Shown here in pieces: positions 1-7,894 of a stretch of DNA of 64,000 nt (the first letter of the stretch is position 1; every line of letters starts with the position of its first letter). Location of the stretch: NCBI RefSeq assembly GCF_023036475.1, contig NZ_JAJQKI010000005.1, positions 1 to 64,000 of the forward strand, read 5' to 3'. The translations under genes and the position numbers were made by a program. The notes beneath the pieces were generated by a model. The model was not told the DNA's origin, did not search any database, and was given only the letters and a program-made list of their open reading frames with translations. The DNA comes from Bacillus pinisoli. Lineage in GTDB: Bacteria > Bacillota > Bacilli > Bacillales > SA4.

Positions 1-29
1 AAACGTACCCCATCCGGGATACGTTTTTC
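1..29 (-). terminator. Terminator of the fruK-fruA-ptsH operon
   Basis: An inverted repeat (ACGTAccCC...gGgaTACGT) directly after the ptsH stop codon. It begins at the window edge and is followed on both sides by T/A runs, so it may act in both directions. Confidence 0.6.
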
Positions 30-30
30 A

Positions 31-297
31 TTACTCGCCTAAGCCTTCTTTTATAATAGTCTCAGATAGTGCTTCAATAGCTGCATCTGCGTCGCTACCT
101 TCTGCTGTAATGGTAATCTGACTGCCACTTGGAATACCTAAAGACATAACGCCCATAATAGACTTCAGGTTAACTGATCTGCCTTTATATTCTAAGTTAA
201 TATCACTGTCAAATTTACCTGCTGCTTGAACTAAAACTGTTGCAGGTCGTGCATGAAGACCTGAGTCACTCGTAATAGTAAATACTTTTTGTGCCAT
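31..297 (-). CDS. ptsH: Phosphocarrier protein HPr
   Basis: HPr relays phosphate from phosphoenolpyruvate/enzyme I to the sugar-specific EIIA domains of the PTS in the cytoplasm. In Gram-positives it is also the HprK target that acts as CcpA co-repressor. The 88 residues show the active-site His15 in GLHARPA and the regulatory Ser46 in [11 protein letters not shown], so this is a full HPr rather than Crh. It is the last gene of the fruK-fruA-ptsH operon, 38 bp after fruA, with its own AAAGGAGA ribosome site. This position is unusual because ptsH normally pairs with ptsI. Whether a second ptsH exists elsewhere cannot be seen here. Confidence 0.97.
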   Translation of the reverse strand: MAQKVFTITSDSGLHARPATVLVQAAGKFDSDINLEYKGRSVNLKSIMGVMSLGIPSGSQITITAEGSDADAAIEALSETIIKEGLGE

Positions 298-335
298 GAT
301 TCATTTCTCCTTTTTATCAACAATATGTCGAAAAA

Positions 336-2198
336 CTATTCTTGTACTTCCTTCTTCCATAATCCTACCATTACTGCTGTAATAATTGCACCAATTAAGA
401 TCGCAAGCAAATATAATAATGGGTTTCCATCTACGACCGGAATGACGAAGAGTCCTCCGTGTGGTGCTCTTAAGCCAATTCCAAAGAACATCGTTAGCGC
501 ACCTGCTACTGCAGAACCAACTACAATCGACGGGATAACACGCCCTGGGTCAGCTGCTGCAAATGGAATCGCACCTTCTGTGATGAAGGATGCTCCCATA
601 ATATAGTTTGTCTTACCTGCTTCACGTTCAGACTTGGTAAACTTTCGCTTAAAAAATGTCGTTGCTAAAGCAAGCCCTAATGGCGGTACCATACCACCTG
701 CCATAATGGCAGCATGTGGCGTGAAATTACCAGCGTCAATCATTGCTATACCGAATGTAAATGCTGCTTTATTAATAGGTCCACCCATGTCAACAGCCAT
801 CATACCACCAAGAAGTAATCCAAGTAAAATCGTTGCGCTCCCTAACCCTTCAAGCCATGATGTTAAGGCATTATTAAGTTGTACAACAGGGTCAATTACA
901 ACAAACATCATCAATACACCGGTAATTAGAATACCAAATAAAGGGAATAACAGAACTGGCTTAATTCCTTCTAATGATTGAGGAAGTCCTGAGAATAGTT
1001 TCTTTAGTAATACTACAATATATCCTGCTAAAAATCCTGCAATTAGTCCACCTAGGAATCCCGCTCCACCGGTTGCTGCCATGAATCCACCAACCATACC
1101 TGGTGCAAACCCTGGACGATCCGCAATACTCATCGCAATAAATCCGGCTAATACCGGAATCATTAGTCCGAATGCATTTCCTCCACCAATGGTCATTAGT
1201 GCTTCGGCAATTGGGTGGTAGGAAGGATGTTTAGGATCAAACGCTTCAATTCCGAATAGGAAAGATAACGCGATTAGGATCCCTCCCCCAACCACAAATG
1301 GTAGCATATTGGATACACCGTTCATTAAATGCTTATAAAATCCTGTGCGTTCAGAACGGCCACCAGCTGAATCTTCACGTTCCCCGCCACCTTGAAAAAT
1401 AGGTGCTGAGCCATTTACAGCACGATCAATAAGTTCTCTAGGCTGTCTAATCGCTTGTGCTACAGGAACCTCAATAACGGGCTTTCCTTTAAACGGTCCC
1501 ATGTCCACTTTTGTATCGGCAGCCACGATAATAGAATCTGCTTTTTCAATTTCTTCTCGTGTCAATTGATTTTTCACACCACTAGAACCATTCGTTTGGA
1601 CTTTAATATTAATGCCCATTTCCTTCGCTTTAGCTTTCAGTGAATCTGCTGCCATATACGTATGAGCAATACCTGTTGGACATGCCGTTACGGCTAACAC
1701 TAATTTTGAACCTGATGAAGTAGGTTGTTCATCCACAATTTCAGCTTGTTCTTTTTCATCTATGGCTTGGATAACTTCATCCTTTGTTTTAGCTATTTCA
1801 ATCTTCTGTCTAAACACAGGATCCATTAGGTAAGAGGATAAGCGTGATAAAGTTTCAAGATGTTCGTTGTTTGCTCCTTCACTTGCAGCAATCATAAAGA
1901 ATAAATGACTTGGCTGCCCATCTAATGCCTCATAATTAACACCTGACGTTGAACGGCCAAACGCAATCGCCGGTATTTTGACTGATTTTGTTTTGGCATG
2001 AGGAATGGCGATACCTTCTCCAATCCCAGTTGTACTCTGAGACTCTCTTGCTAGGATTGCTTCAATAAACTCACGACGATCATTTAATCTACCTGCTGTA
2101 GATAAAACATCAGCTAACTCGTGGATAACATCTTGTTTGGATATTGATTTTAGGTCTAATATAATGGTGTCTCTTTTTAATAAGTCAGTAATTCTCAT
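336..2198 (-). CDS. fruA: Fructose-specific PTS enzyme EIIABC
   Basis: Membrane permease that imports fructose and phosphorylates it to fructose 1-phosphate. The 620 residues run in the order EIIA (about 1-145, active His67 in GIAIPHAKT), EIIB (about 165-260, active Cys173 in TACPTGIAHT) and EIIC (about 290-610, many hydrophobic helices). Length and A-B-C order match Bacillus FruA. It starts 13 bp after fruK and is followed by ptsH, so the operon carries importer, next-step kinase and phosphate donor together. No frameshift was seen. Confidence 0.97.
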   Translation of the reverse strand: MRITDLLKRDTIILDLKSISKQDVIHELADVLSTAGRLNDRREFIEAILARESQSTTGIGEGIAIPHAKTKSVKIPAIAFGRSTSGVNYEALDGQPSHLFFMIAASEGANNEHLETLSRLSSYLMDPVFRQKIEIAKTKDEVIQAIDEKEQAEIVDEQPTSSGSKLVLAVTACPTGIAHTYMAADSLKAKAKEMGINIKVQTNGSSGVKNQLTREEIEKADSIIVAADTKVDMGPFKGKPVIEVPVAQAIRQPRELIDRAVNGSAPIFQGGGEREDSAGGRSERTGFYKHLMNGVSNMLPFVVGGGILIALSFLFGIEAFDPKHPSYHPIAEALMTIGGGNAFGLMIPVLAGFIAMSIADRPGFAPGMVGGFMAATGGAGFLGGLIAGFLAGYIVVLLKKLFSGLPQSLEGIKPVLLFPLFGILITGVLMMFVVIDPVVQLNNALTSWLEGLGSATILLGLLLGGMMAVDMGGPINKAAFTFGIAMIDAGNFTPHAAIMAGGMVPPLGLALATTFFKRKFTKSEREAGKTNYIMGASFITEGAIPFAAADPGRVIPSIVVGSAVAGALTMFFGIGLRAPHGGLFVIPVVDGNPLLYLLAILIGAIITAVMVGLWKKEVQE

Positions 2199-2211
2199 TG
2201 CCTTTCCTCCT

Positions 2212-3123
2212 CTATACTATTTCTACTTTTACTTGAGGTAGAATACCTTGGACAGCCTCTTTCGTACAAAGATCTGTTGAAAAGGCGGTTGCCGTCCCAG
2301 AAGCTACTCCATATCGGAACGCTTCAATAAGATCCCCATTAATTTTATAAGATGCTAAAAACCCTGCCACTGTTGAGTCCCCCGCTCCAACAGAGTTTTT
2401 AACAACACCAATTGGAACCGATGCAGTTGCAGTGAAATCCTTATTCACCAATACTGCTCCCTCGCCACCCATCGAAATCATAATGTTCTCGGGACCATCT
2501 TCAAGTAGTTTTCTACCACACTTAATGGCTTCCTCTCTTGTTGTCACCTCTTGCCCGACTAGTTCGGCTAGTTCGTGTTGATTGGGCTTAATTAAGAAAG
2601 GTCTATACTTTAAGACCTCATGAAGTGGTGGACCTGATACATCAATGACAAAGGGAATGCCTTTTTTTTCACAAACTGCTGCAAGTGAAGTGTAATATTC
2701 TAATGAAATAGAAGGTGGATAGCTCCCTGCAAGGACAAAAACATCATCCGTTTTTAGCTTACTAATGCTCTCATATAACGCCTGTTTTTGTACCTCGTTA
2801 ATTTTTGGACCACTTCCATTAATCTCGGTTTCCACTTGTTCTTTTAATTTTATGTTGATTCTAGTTGGTTCCTCATGCTCAATGAATTGATGAGTAACTC
2901 CCTCTTGATCTAAGAATTCCTTAATATAACTACCTGTAAAACCACCAATGAATCCTAACGCCTTATTTTCCACCCCTAGCCTTGTTAACACACGTGACAC
3001 ATTAATTCCTTTTCCACCTGGATAGAAGGAAGAAACTGATGTACGGTTAAGTCCCCCAAGTGAAAAACGGTCAAGTCTCACAAGATAATCTATGGAAGGG
3101 TTAAGGGTACACGTATAAATCAT
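2212..3123 (-). CDS. fruK: 1-phosphofructokinase
   Basis: PfkB-family kinase converting fructose 1-phosphate to fructose 1,6-bisphosphate, the step after FruA. The 303 residues show the N-terminal GGKGINVSRVL sugar-binding signature and the C-terminal GAGDSTVAGFLASY anion-hole/catalytic Asp signature. It is first in the operon. The usual DeoR-type fruR gene that precedes fruK in Bacillus is absent; instead there is a 230-bp leader with a promoter and a phased TCAA array. The ribosome site (GAGG) is weak and set somewhat far from the ATG. Confidence 0.96.
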   Translation of the reverse strand: MIYTCTLNPSIDYLVRLDRFSLGGLNRTSVSSFYPGGKGINVSRVLTRLGVENKALGFIGGFTGSYIKEFLDQEGVTHQFIEHEEPTRINIKLKEQVETEINGSGPKINEVQKQALYESISKLKTDDVFVLAGSYPPSISLEYYTSLAAVCEKKGIPFVIDVSGPPLHEVLKYRPFLIKPNQHELAELVGQEVTTREEAIKCGRKLLEDGPENIMISMGGEGAVLVNKDFTATASVPIGVVKNSVGAGDSTVAGFLASYKINGDLIEAFRYGVASGTATAFSTDLCTKEAVQGILPQVKVEIV

Positions 3124-3228
3124 GCTGCAACAACCTCAATTCATGTTTTTATGTTTAGGTTCTACGGACCTTAATTTTTTTCACATTTGAATAATAGCTG
3201 TCTTATAAACTACTTCATTACAGTTTTT

Positions 3229-3257
3229 ATCATAACGTAAGCCCTTTCAAATTTCAA
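3229..3257 (-). promoter_or_regulatory. Sigma-A promoter of the fru operon
   Basis: On the minus strand TTGAAA (3252-3257) and TATGAT (3229-3234) are separated by exactly 17 bp. They lie about 105 bp upstream of fruK and at the downstream edge of the phased repeat array. Confidence 0.7.
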
Positions 3258-3311
3258 TCAATAACTTTCAATAACAATCAATATTATTCAAACTCAATCA
3301 AAAACACTCAA
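3248..3311 (-). repeat. 10-bp-phased TCAA array upstream of the fru promoter
   Basis: TCA(A) occurs at 3258, 3268, 3278, 3288, 3298 and 3308 (plus strand), exactly every 10 bp, with extra copies at 3247, 3254 and 3294. On the transcribed strand this reads as TTGA repeats, one per helical turn, running from the -35 box upstream. DeoR-family regulators such as FruR/LacR bind direct TTTGA/TTTGATT-like repeats, so this is inferred to be the operator of an unlinked FruR. Confidence 0.6.
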
Positions 3312-3316
3312 ACAAA

Positions 3317-3352
3317 AAGAGCTACTCAGTAAACTTTGAGCAGCCCTTCAAT
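3317..3352 (-). terminator. Terminator after the YckD-like gene
   Basis: Inverted repeat GAGCTACTCA...TGAGCAGCcC with an A-run on the plus strand (T-run on the minus transcript), just after the stop codon of the preceding small secreted protein gene. Confidence 0.75.
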
Positions 3353-3357
3353 AAGTG

Positions 3358-3690
3358 TTATTCTTTATGGTTGTGACGGTGGTGATGCTTGTCCCAATTT
3401 GGAACATAGCCATTTGCTTCTAGCTCTTTGAATCGGGATTCCATTTTTTCAATGATTTTTGTCCCTTTTTCTTCGGTAAGCACACCAAACTCTATGTATT
3501 TCTTTATTATTTCTTTCTTCTGTTCTAGCATGTCTTCATGTAAAGCTTGCATTTCTTTCTTTTGGTCTTCAGATAGTTCGATCTTAGGCTTATTATTCAC
3601 TTCAGATTCTGTTTCGGCATTTACAGATCCTAAATTGAAACCACAAGTCACAAGGAATATAGTTGAAATTAGTAATAGTTTTTTCACCAA
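3358..3690 (-). CDS. Small secreted YckD-like protein (DUF2680)
   Basis: A 110-residue exported protein. Residues 1-25 form a typical signal peptide (MVKKLLLISTIFLVTCGF, then a likely cleavage near VNA-E). The rest is a charged helical segment (about 38-90: ELSEDQKKEMQALHEDMLEQKK...) with a YxxFGVLTEEKG motif and a His-rich tail (HHHRHNH). This pattern matches DUF2680/YckD proteins, whose function is unknown. The His tail could bind metal, which is inference. It is monocistronic with its own terminator. Confidence 0.75.
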   Translation of the reverse strand: MVKKLLLISTIFLVTCGFNLGSVNAETESEVNNKPKIELSEDQKKEMQALHEDMLEQKKEIIKKYIEFGVLTEEKGTKIIEKMESRFKELEANGYVPNWDKHHHRHNHKE

Positions 3691-3744
3691 TTTTTCCCTC
3701 CTTCAATTCATATACATTCTTATTCTTCTGATGAAAGGAGTGGA

Positions 3745-4380
3745 TTATGCATATTTTTGGGAATTTGTAAGCCATTTTTGAATAGTAGGTCTTTTGTATA
3801 CTAGAGATATCAAATTTAAGATGAGAGCTGGAATCCTCTTAGGAAAGACGTTTCTTCGGTAAAACGTATGATACGCCCACTTAATATCATCCCATTGGCT
3901 GCAGTTTTTTGTTTGTAGAAAACGCGCAACATCAATTAATTTAATGTCCCCTGAATTCGTAATGAGGATATTTTTCAAATGTACATCAGATGGGTTTAAC
4001 CCACATGTTCGTGCCTGCTCTAATGCCTCATCAATAACCTTTATATGTTCTTCTGAAATTCTCAATCCATATTGTAGGCAATTAAATATAGTGATTCCTT
4101 CTATATAATCAATGACAATGTAGTTCTCTCCCGATCCATGAAGGGTAGGAAAATAGCTATTTCCTGCAAGCAGTCTATAGATGGAAGCTTCTTCAATTGC
4201 TGTTCTCTCCTGTCCTGGAAGAAACACCTTTAGAGCTAAATCAGTGGAATTAATTCGAAATACGACCGCACTTCTTCCTTCACCTATTAAGGTTAAACTT
4301 GTATCGTATTTATGTAAGGTTGGAACTCCCTTTGATACTGAAAACATAGTCCCAGCAGCTAGCTCTTCGAATGTTTTCAT
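3745..4380 (-). CDS. Protein-kinase-like protein, YrzF type
   Basis: A 211-residue cytoplasmic protein with a compact kinase fold. It has a glycine loop GEGRSAVVF (about 33-41), the ATP-anchoring Lys in ALKVF, a hinge-like YIVIDYIEGIT, a catalytic-loop-like DVHLKNIL and KLIDVARF in place of the usual DFG. It lacks the large substrate lobe of full Ser/Thr kinases and resembles Bacillus YrzF. Loss of the HRD and DFG consensus makes true kinase activity uncertain. The start is supported by AGGAGGGAAACG before the ATG. It stands alone, downstream of the first intergenic repeat copy. Confidence 0.65.
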   Translation of the reverse strand: MKTFEELAAGTMFSVSKGVPTLHKYDTSLTLIGEGRSAVVFRINSTDLALKVFLPGQERTAIEEASIYRLLAGNSYFPTLHGSGENYIVIDYIEGITIFNCLQYGLRISEEHIKVIDEALEQARTCGLNPSDVHLKNILITNSGDIKLIDVARFLQTKNCSQWDDIKWAYHTFYRRNVFPKRIPALILNLISLVYKRPTIQKWLTNSQKYA

Positions 4381-4485
4381 CGTTTCCCTCCTGATTTTTG
4401 TCTTTCACCTTTACCATATTATATGTCAGGAATAAAGAAAAAGGCACAAATGTGACTTTGCGACTGACAATATATTGTTTGCTAT

Positions 4486-4611
4486 GGCTCTTTTCTAAAA
4501 CTTTGTGCTTTTCAAGCTAATATTTCTAAAAACCTCCTTTTTGGTACGTAACCACTGGACACTGTACCACCGAGTAAAAATCCGGCTTTTGGAATTTTAC
4601 GAAAGCAACAA
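4486..4611 (+). repeat. Intergenic repeat family 1, copy A
   Basis: The first of three related elements. It begins GGCTCTTTTCTAAAACTTTG and ends with a GTAAAAATCCGGCTTTTGG-type hairpin followed by CGAAAGCAACAA. Compared with copies B (6298-6472) and C (11635-11808, opposite orientation) it lacks the middle TTAGAAAAGAGC arm and is about 50 bp shorter. It has no coding capacity. This is the main content of the 300-bp gene-free stretch 4381-4682. Confidence 0.75.
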
Positions 4612-4645
4612 AATCTTTACGAAAACAGCCTTTGCTAAAAAAACA

Positions 4646-4677
4646 AGAGAAGAATAGGTCAACCCATTCTTCTCTTT
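4646..4677 (-). terminator. Terminator of the M20 amidohydrolase gene
   Basis: Near-perfect hairpin AGAGAAGAAT...ATTCTTCTCT followed on the minus strand by a run of T, immediately after the stop codon. Confidence 0.85.
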
Positions 4678-4682
4678 ACCAT

Positions 4683-5849
4683 TTATCTATTTTGTCTAAA
4701 TTCAGCTTTTATTTTTTCTAATACTTCTGGCTTTGTTAAAATATCTAAACCTGTTAGTGCCATAGTCTTCGCACCTAGGATCATACCTTCTTTCCCCATG
4801 TCGCTCATTGCCGCTTGCTGAAATGCAGGTGTATGAGCAGGCGTGCGTTCCGTCGCAATTTGGACATAAGGATGGATAGCTGGGACGAATTGACTTACGT
4901 TACCCATATCAAGCGAACCAGAATCTCCTGTTTGTTCCATAATCTCTGCTGGGTTTACACCTAGAGATACAAGGTTTTCAGTAAAAACATCTGACAGTTG
5001 CTTATTTGTAATCATATCATCGTAAGAAAGCTCATAGTTGGAAATTTCCACACGAGCACCCGTTGCAAGAGCAGCTGCTTGCGCACAAGCTTTTACCTTC
5101 TCTGTCACCTCATTCACGTAACCACGACTAGATGCACGGACATAAAATTGAGCAACCGCATAATCAGGAACGATATTGGCTGCTTGACCACCTTCAGGGA
5201 TGATGCCATGTATTCTTACATCAGATTTTACATGTTGTCTTAATGCATTGATTCCATTAAACGTCTGTATAACAGCATCTAAAGCATTAATCCCTTCATA
5301 TGGAGCTGCAGCCGCATGAGCAGCACGACCATGGAATTCGAACTGAATCGCATCCATTGCTAATGAAGTTCCACTTTTTTGATAATGGTCACTAGGATGT
5401 ACCATCATTGCGACATCTAGATGATTAAAGATTCCAGCCTCTGCCATTGTAACTTTTCCACCACGTGTTTCTTCTGCCGGAGTTCCGTATACATAAACTT
5501 TACCTCCAGTTTCAGCAAGAATGGAGCTTAGTCCGATTCCTGCCGCCACTCCCATCGTCCCAATTAAGTTATGCCCACAAGCATGACCAAGTCCAGGAAG
5601 TGCATCATATTCGGACATAAATCCAATCGAAGGCCCCGGCTTCCCGCTGTCAAAAACCGCTGTAAAAGCAGTTGGCAGGTCACATGTTCCTACTGAAACA
5701 GAAAATCCATGCTTTTCTAGCTTTTCAGTAAGAATCTTACACGCCTTAAACTCTTCGTGCCCCAATTCAGGATTATTCCCAATAAATTCACTAATCTCAT
5801 AAAAATCTTGTTGTAGTTCATCAATAGCAGCCAACACTTTTTCTCTCAA
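4683..5849 (-). CDS. M20-family amidohydrolase/peptidase
   Basis: Zinc-dependent amidohydrolase of the M20D/AbgB-like group; these remove acyl or amino-acyl groups from amide substrates in the cytoplasm. Metal-site motifs are clear: HACGHN, GTPAEETRGG with the catalytic Glu pair, MMVHPSDHY, and the dimerisation-domain HGRAAHAA. I place the start at a TTG (5849) preceded by AAGGGGGAG, giving 388 residues, the usual family length. An upstream ATG would add about 47 residues with no family similarity. The true substrate cannot be told from sequence. Confidence 0.85.
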   Translation of the reverse strand: MREKVLAAIDELQQDFYEISEFIGNNPELGHEEFKACKILTEKLEKHGFSVSVGTCDLPTAFTAVFDSGKPGPSIGFMSEYDALPGLGHACGHNLIGTMGVAAGIGLSSILAETGGKVYVYGTPAEETRGGKVTMAEAGIFNHLDVAMMVHPSDHYQKSGTSLAMDAIQFEFHGRAAHAAAAPYEGINALDAVIQTFNGINALRQHVKSDVRIHGIIPEGGQAANIVPDYAVAQFYVRASSRGYVNEVTEKVKACAQAAALATGARVEISNYELSYDDMITNKQLSDVFTENLVSLGVNPAEIMEQTGDSGSLDMGNVSQFVPAIHPYVQIATERTPAHTPAFQQAAMSDMGKEGMILGAKTMALTGLDILTKPEVLEKIKAEFRQNR

Positions 5850-5950
5850 CCAAGTCTCCCCCTTACATACATCCAATAGCTTTATTAAAAGCATAAACGA
5901 TTTTATTTTGGATGTCTTTATTTTTATATAGATGGTGTTCTTTCTCACTT

Positions 5951-6235
5951 CTACATGGAAGTCATGTTTACATAATGCTGCATAAAGCAATCAGGGATGC
6001 TTTCCACATAGTAAGGAAATACTCCTTGATTCGTATGTAAATATAAAAAGCCATATTCATCTGACATTTCTCTGTACGAAACATCATATACATCTCTTAG
6101 TTTAAAGGTTTTAGAGGCTGTGACAATCTTGTCCTCATATAGCTCCATGAACTCTGTTCTTTTTATCTGCTTTTGCTCTAGCCTTATGATTTGTCGTTCG
6201 ATTTTTATATAAGGCTGGGAATAGATCATTTTCAA
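5951..6235 (-). CDS. Small hypothetical protein
   Basis: A 94-residue cytoplasmic protein I do not recognise. It has a good ribosome site (GGGAGGTTTGAAA-ATG), which supports it as real. The second half alternates charged and aromatic residues (LYEDKIVTASKTFKLRDV, then GFLYLHTNQGVFPYYV), a pattern like a small beta-rich PH-like or YokE-like domain. That comparison is inference only. It is on the same strand as the M20 gene, about 100 bp upstream. Confidence 0.6.
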   Translation of the reverse strand: MKMIYSQPYIKIERQIIRLEQKQIKRTEFMELYEDKIVTASKTFKLRDVYDVSYREMSDEYGFLYLHTNQGVFPYYVESIPDCFMQHYVNMTSM

Positions 6236-6297
6236 ACCTCCCCTTTATTTTTCTCTATATCAATATATCCCAAATGAATTAATTTATCGAAATTAAA

Positions 6298-6472
6298 GGC
6301 TCTTTTCTAAAACTTTGTTACTTTTTAGATTACTTTATCTGAAGTTGAACATATTCTTAGCGCTAAAATGAGGTATATATTGTTAGAAAAGAGCGGCTTT
6401 CTAGATGAAAAGTAGTAGACATCATACTAGTAAGTAAAAATTCGGCTTTTGGGATTTTTACGAAAGCAACAA
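6298..6472 (+). repeat. Intergenic repeat family 1, copy B
   Basis: 175-bp element. The outer start GGCTCTTTTCTAA (6298-6310) is matched by an internal inverted arm TTAGAAAAGAGC (6383-6394). It ends with the GTAAAAATTC...GGGATTTTTAC hairpin and CGAAAGCAACAA. It shares ends and interior hairpins with copies A and C. It fills about half of the 364-bp gap before yceI. Confidence 0.8.
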
Positions 6473-6500
6473 TTTATTCTATAAGAGCCAAATTAAATGA

Positions 6501-6529
6501 TTGACGTACGTTATTTTCTGTCTTATAAT
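6501..6529 (+). promoter_or_regulatory. Sigma-A promoter of yceI
   Basis: TTGACG (6501-6506) and a perfect TATAAT (6524-6529) with a 17-bp spacer, 70 bp upstream of the yceI ATG. Confidence 0.85.
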
Positions 6530-6544
6530 TTATCTCATATTCAC

Positions 6545-6564
6545 ATATCTCAAATTAGAGATAT
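6545..6564 (+). promoter_or_regulatory. MhqR-like palindromic operator in the yceI leader
   Basis: A perfect inverted repeat ATATCTC-N6-GAGATAT about 15 bp after the -10 box, where a bound repressor would block transcription. It closely resembles the B. subtilis MhqR (MarR family, quinone-responsive) site core TATCTC-N6-GAGATA. The assignment rests on recalled consensus; no such regulator gene is in the window. Confidence 0.6.
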
Positions 6565-6599
6565 ATTAATTAAAAATATTAAAAAGCGAGGGATTTTTT

Positions 6600-7130
6600 A
6601 TGGCATTAACTAAATGGGCAGTAGATCCTGCACACAGTGGAGTAGATTTTTCAGTAAGACATATGGTGATTTCTTCAGTAAAGGGTTCTTTCGACAGCTA
6701 TACAGCCGAAATCGAAGCAGATCTAGCAGACTTAACAACAGCATCCATTTCATTCTCTGTTGACTTAGCGAGTGTTAATACACGTAATGCTGATCGTGAC
6801 AACCACTTACGCTCTGCAGACTTCTTTGATGTAGAACAATTCCCAACACTGACTTTCACATCTACTTCTATCGAAAAGACAGACGAAGATGAATATAATG
6901 TAACAGGCGATGTAACTCTTCACGGTGTAACTCGTCAAGAAACGTTTAAAGTGGTGTATGAAGGTTCTGGAAAAGATCCTTGGGGTAATGAAAAGGTAGG
7001 TTTCAGTGCAACTGGTAAGATCAACCGCGGTGACTATGGTTTAACATGGAATGCAGCACTTGAAACTGGTGGCGTACTAGTAGGTGACCAAATTAAAGTA
7101 TCGTTAGAAATTCAAGCTTCAAAAGCTTAA
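6600..7130 (+). CDS. YceI family polyisoprenoid-binding-like protein
   Basis: A 176-residue lipocalin-like protein of the YceI family, which binds isoprenoid or amphiphilic ligands. Typical features: WAVDPAHSGVDFSVRHM at the N-terminus, ASVNTRNADRDNHLRSADFFD, FPTLTFTST, and FSATGKINRGDYGLTWN near the end. There is no signal peptide, so a cytosolic form is predicted, unlike the periplasmic E. coli protein. It is monocistronic, with a strong promoter, an MhqR-like operator and its own terminator. This suggests stress or quinone-inducible expression, which is inference from the operator. Confidence 0.93.
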   Translation: MALTKWAVDPAHSGVDFSVRHMVISSVKGSFDSYTAEIEADLADLTTASISFSVDLASVNTRNADRDNHLRSADFFDVEQFPTLTFTSTSIEKTDEDEYNVTGDVTLHGVTRQETFKVVYEGSGKDPWGNEKVGFSATGKINRGDYGLTWNAALETGGVLVGDQIKVSLEIQASKA

Positions 7131-7146
7131 TACGTTCTAAATAAAA

Positions 7147-7178
7147 ACTCTTCAAGCACATCGCCTGAAGAGTTTTTT
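7147..7178 (+). terminator. Terminator of yceI
   Basis: Hairpin ACTCTTCA-N11-TGAAGAGT followed by seven T, 17 bp after the yceI stop. Confidence 0.92.
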
Positions 7179-7188
7179 TAATTTGTTT

Positions 7189-7446
7189 TTACGATTTATT
7201 CCACTCATGCAGTTCTAATCTTCGGACTCCTTCAGCTACATAAGGGTCCTTTTCTGCTAATTCTCTTGCTTCTACTAATGAGTCAGCTTCATAGATAACC
7301 ATCCCACCAGCACCATCAAGAAAAGGACCTCTTGCAAATATTTTTCCTGCTTGCTCTTGGCTCTCTAAGTAAGCTAAATGTTGACTACGAAACTTATCGT
7401 TTAGTTCAGGCTTTTCCATATATAAAATGGCTGCAAAATAAGACAT
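7189..7446 (-). CDS. YciI-like (YCII domain) protein
   Basis: A small ferredoxin-fold YCII-domain protein of 85 residues. The conserved elements are an N-terminal FAAILYMEKPE strand, HLAYLESQEQAGKIFARGPF with the family His, and the C-terminal AEKDPYVAEGV segment. The biochemical role is unknown for most members. The ATG at 7446 has AAAGGAG eight bases upstream; an in-frame GTG three codons earlier overlaps that ribosome site and is unlikely. A 20-bp-phased repeat array lies upstream. Confidence 0.85.
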   Translation of the reverse strand: MSYFAAILYMEKPELNDKFRSQHLAYLESQEQAGKIFARGPFLDGAGGMVIYEADSLVEARELAEKDPYVAEGVRRLELHEWNKS

Positions 7447-7508
7447 GTCCTTCACTCCTTTTTATCATATTTTAATATAGGGAGAGAGGAGATGGTAGTT
7501 TTACTTTT

Positions 7509-7614
7509 GTGCATAAAGCGTGATTTTGGTGCAGAAAGTTTTAAAAATGTGCAAAAAACGATATATATGTGCACAAATTTCCAAAATTGTGCACATGTCG
7601 AGTAATCCTGTGCA
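7509..7614 (+). repeat. 20-bp-phased GTGCA array 1
   Basis: GTGCA begins at 7509, 7529, 7549, 7569, 7589 and 7610: six copies at 20, 20, 20, 20 and 21 bp. The bases between are A/T rich but not conserved. The array lies between the cspD terminator and the start of the YciI gene. Confidence 0.85.
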
Positions 7615-7647
7615 TATAGCAGCAATCATCCTTCACCGGTTCAAGAC

Positions 7648-7675
7648 CAAAAAAACAGACTCACAATGAGCCTGT
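7648..7675 (-). terminator. Terminator of the cold-shock gene
   Basis: Hairpin ACAGGCTCA-N3-TGAGTCTGT followed on the minus strand by a run of seven T. Confidence 0.9.
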
Positions 7676-7693
7676 TTTCCGTGTATGGGTTTA

Positions 7694-7894
7694 TTATATT
7701 TTATGAACGTTTGTCGCTTGAGGTCCGCGTTGACCATTTTCAATTTCAAACTCAACTTCTTGGCCCTCATCTAACGACTTATACCCTTCACCTTGGATCG
7801 CTGAGAAGTGAACAAATACGTCCTCCCCACCGTCTCTTTCAATAAATCCAAAACCTTTTTCACTGTTAAACCATTTTACTTTGCCGCGTTCCAT
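7694..7894 (-). CDS. cspD: Cold-shock protein, CspA family
   Basis: A 66-residue single-strand nucleic-acid-binding protein of the cold-shock domain family (RNA chaperone). RNP1 (KGFGFIE) and RNP2 (VFVHFS) are intact, with the usual [13 protein letters not shown] start and QATNV end. It is cytoplasmic and monocistronic. The sequence is close to Bacillus CspB/CspC/CspD; assignment to CspD specifically is tentative because the paralogues differ by few residues. A long AT-rich leader precedes it, as is common for cold-shock genes. Confidence 0.93.
   Translation of the reverse strand: MERGKVKWFNSEKGFGFIERDGGEDVFVHFSAIQGEGYKSLDEGQEVEFEIENGQRGPQATNVHKI

Noticed and set aside
7509-7614. CRISPR-like interpretation of the phased arrays
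   Set aside because: The conserved core is only 5-9 bp with a 20-21-bp period; there are no true repeats, spacers or cas genes.
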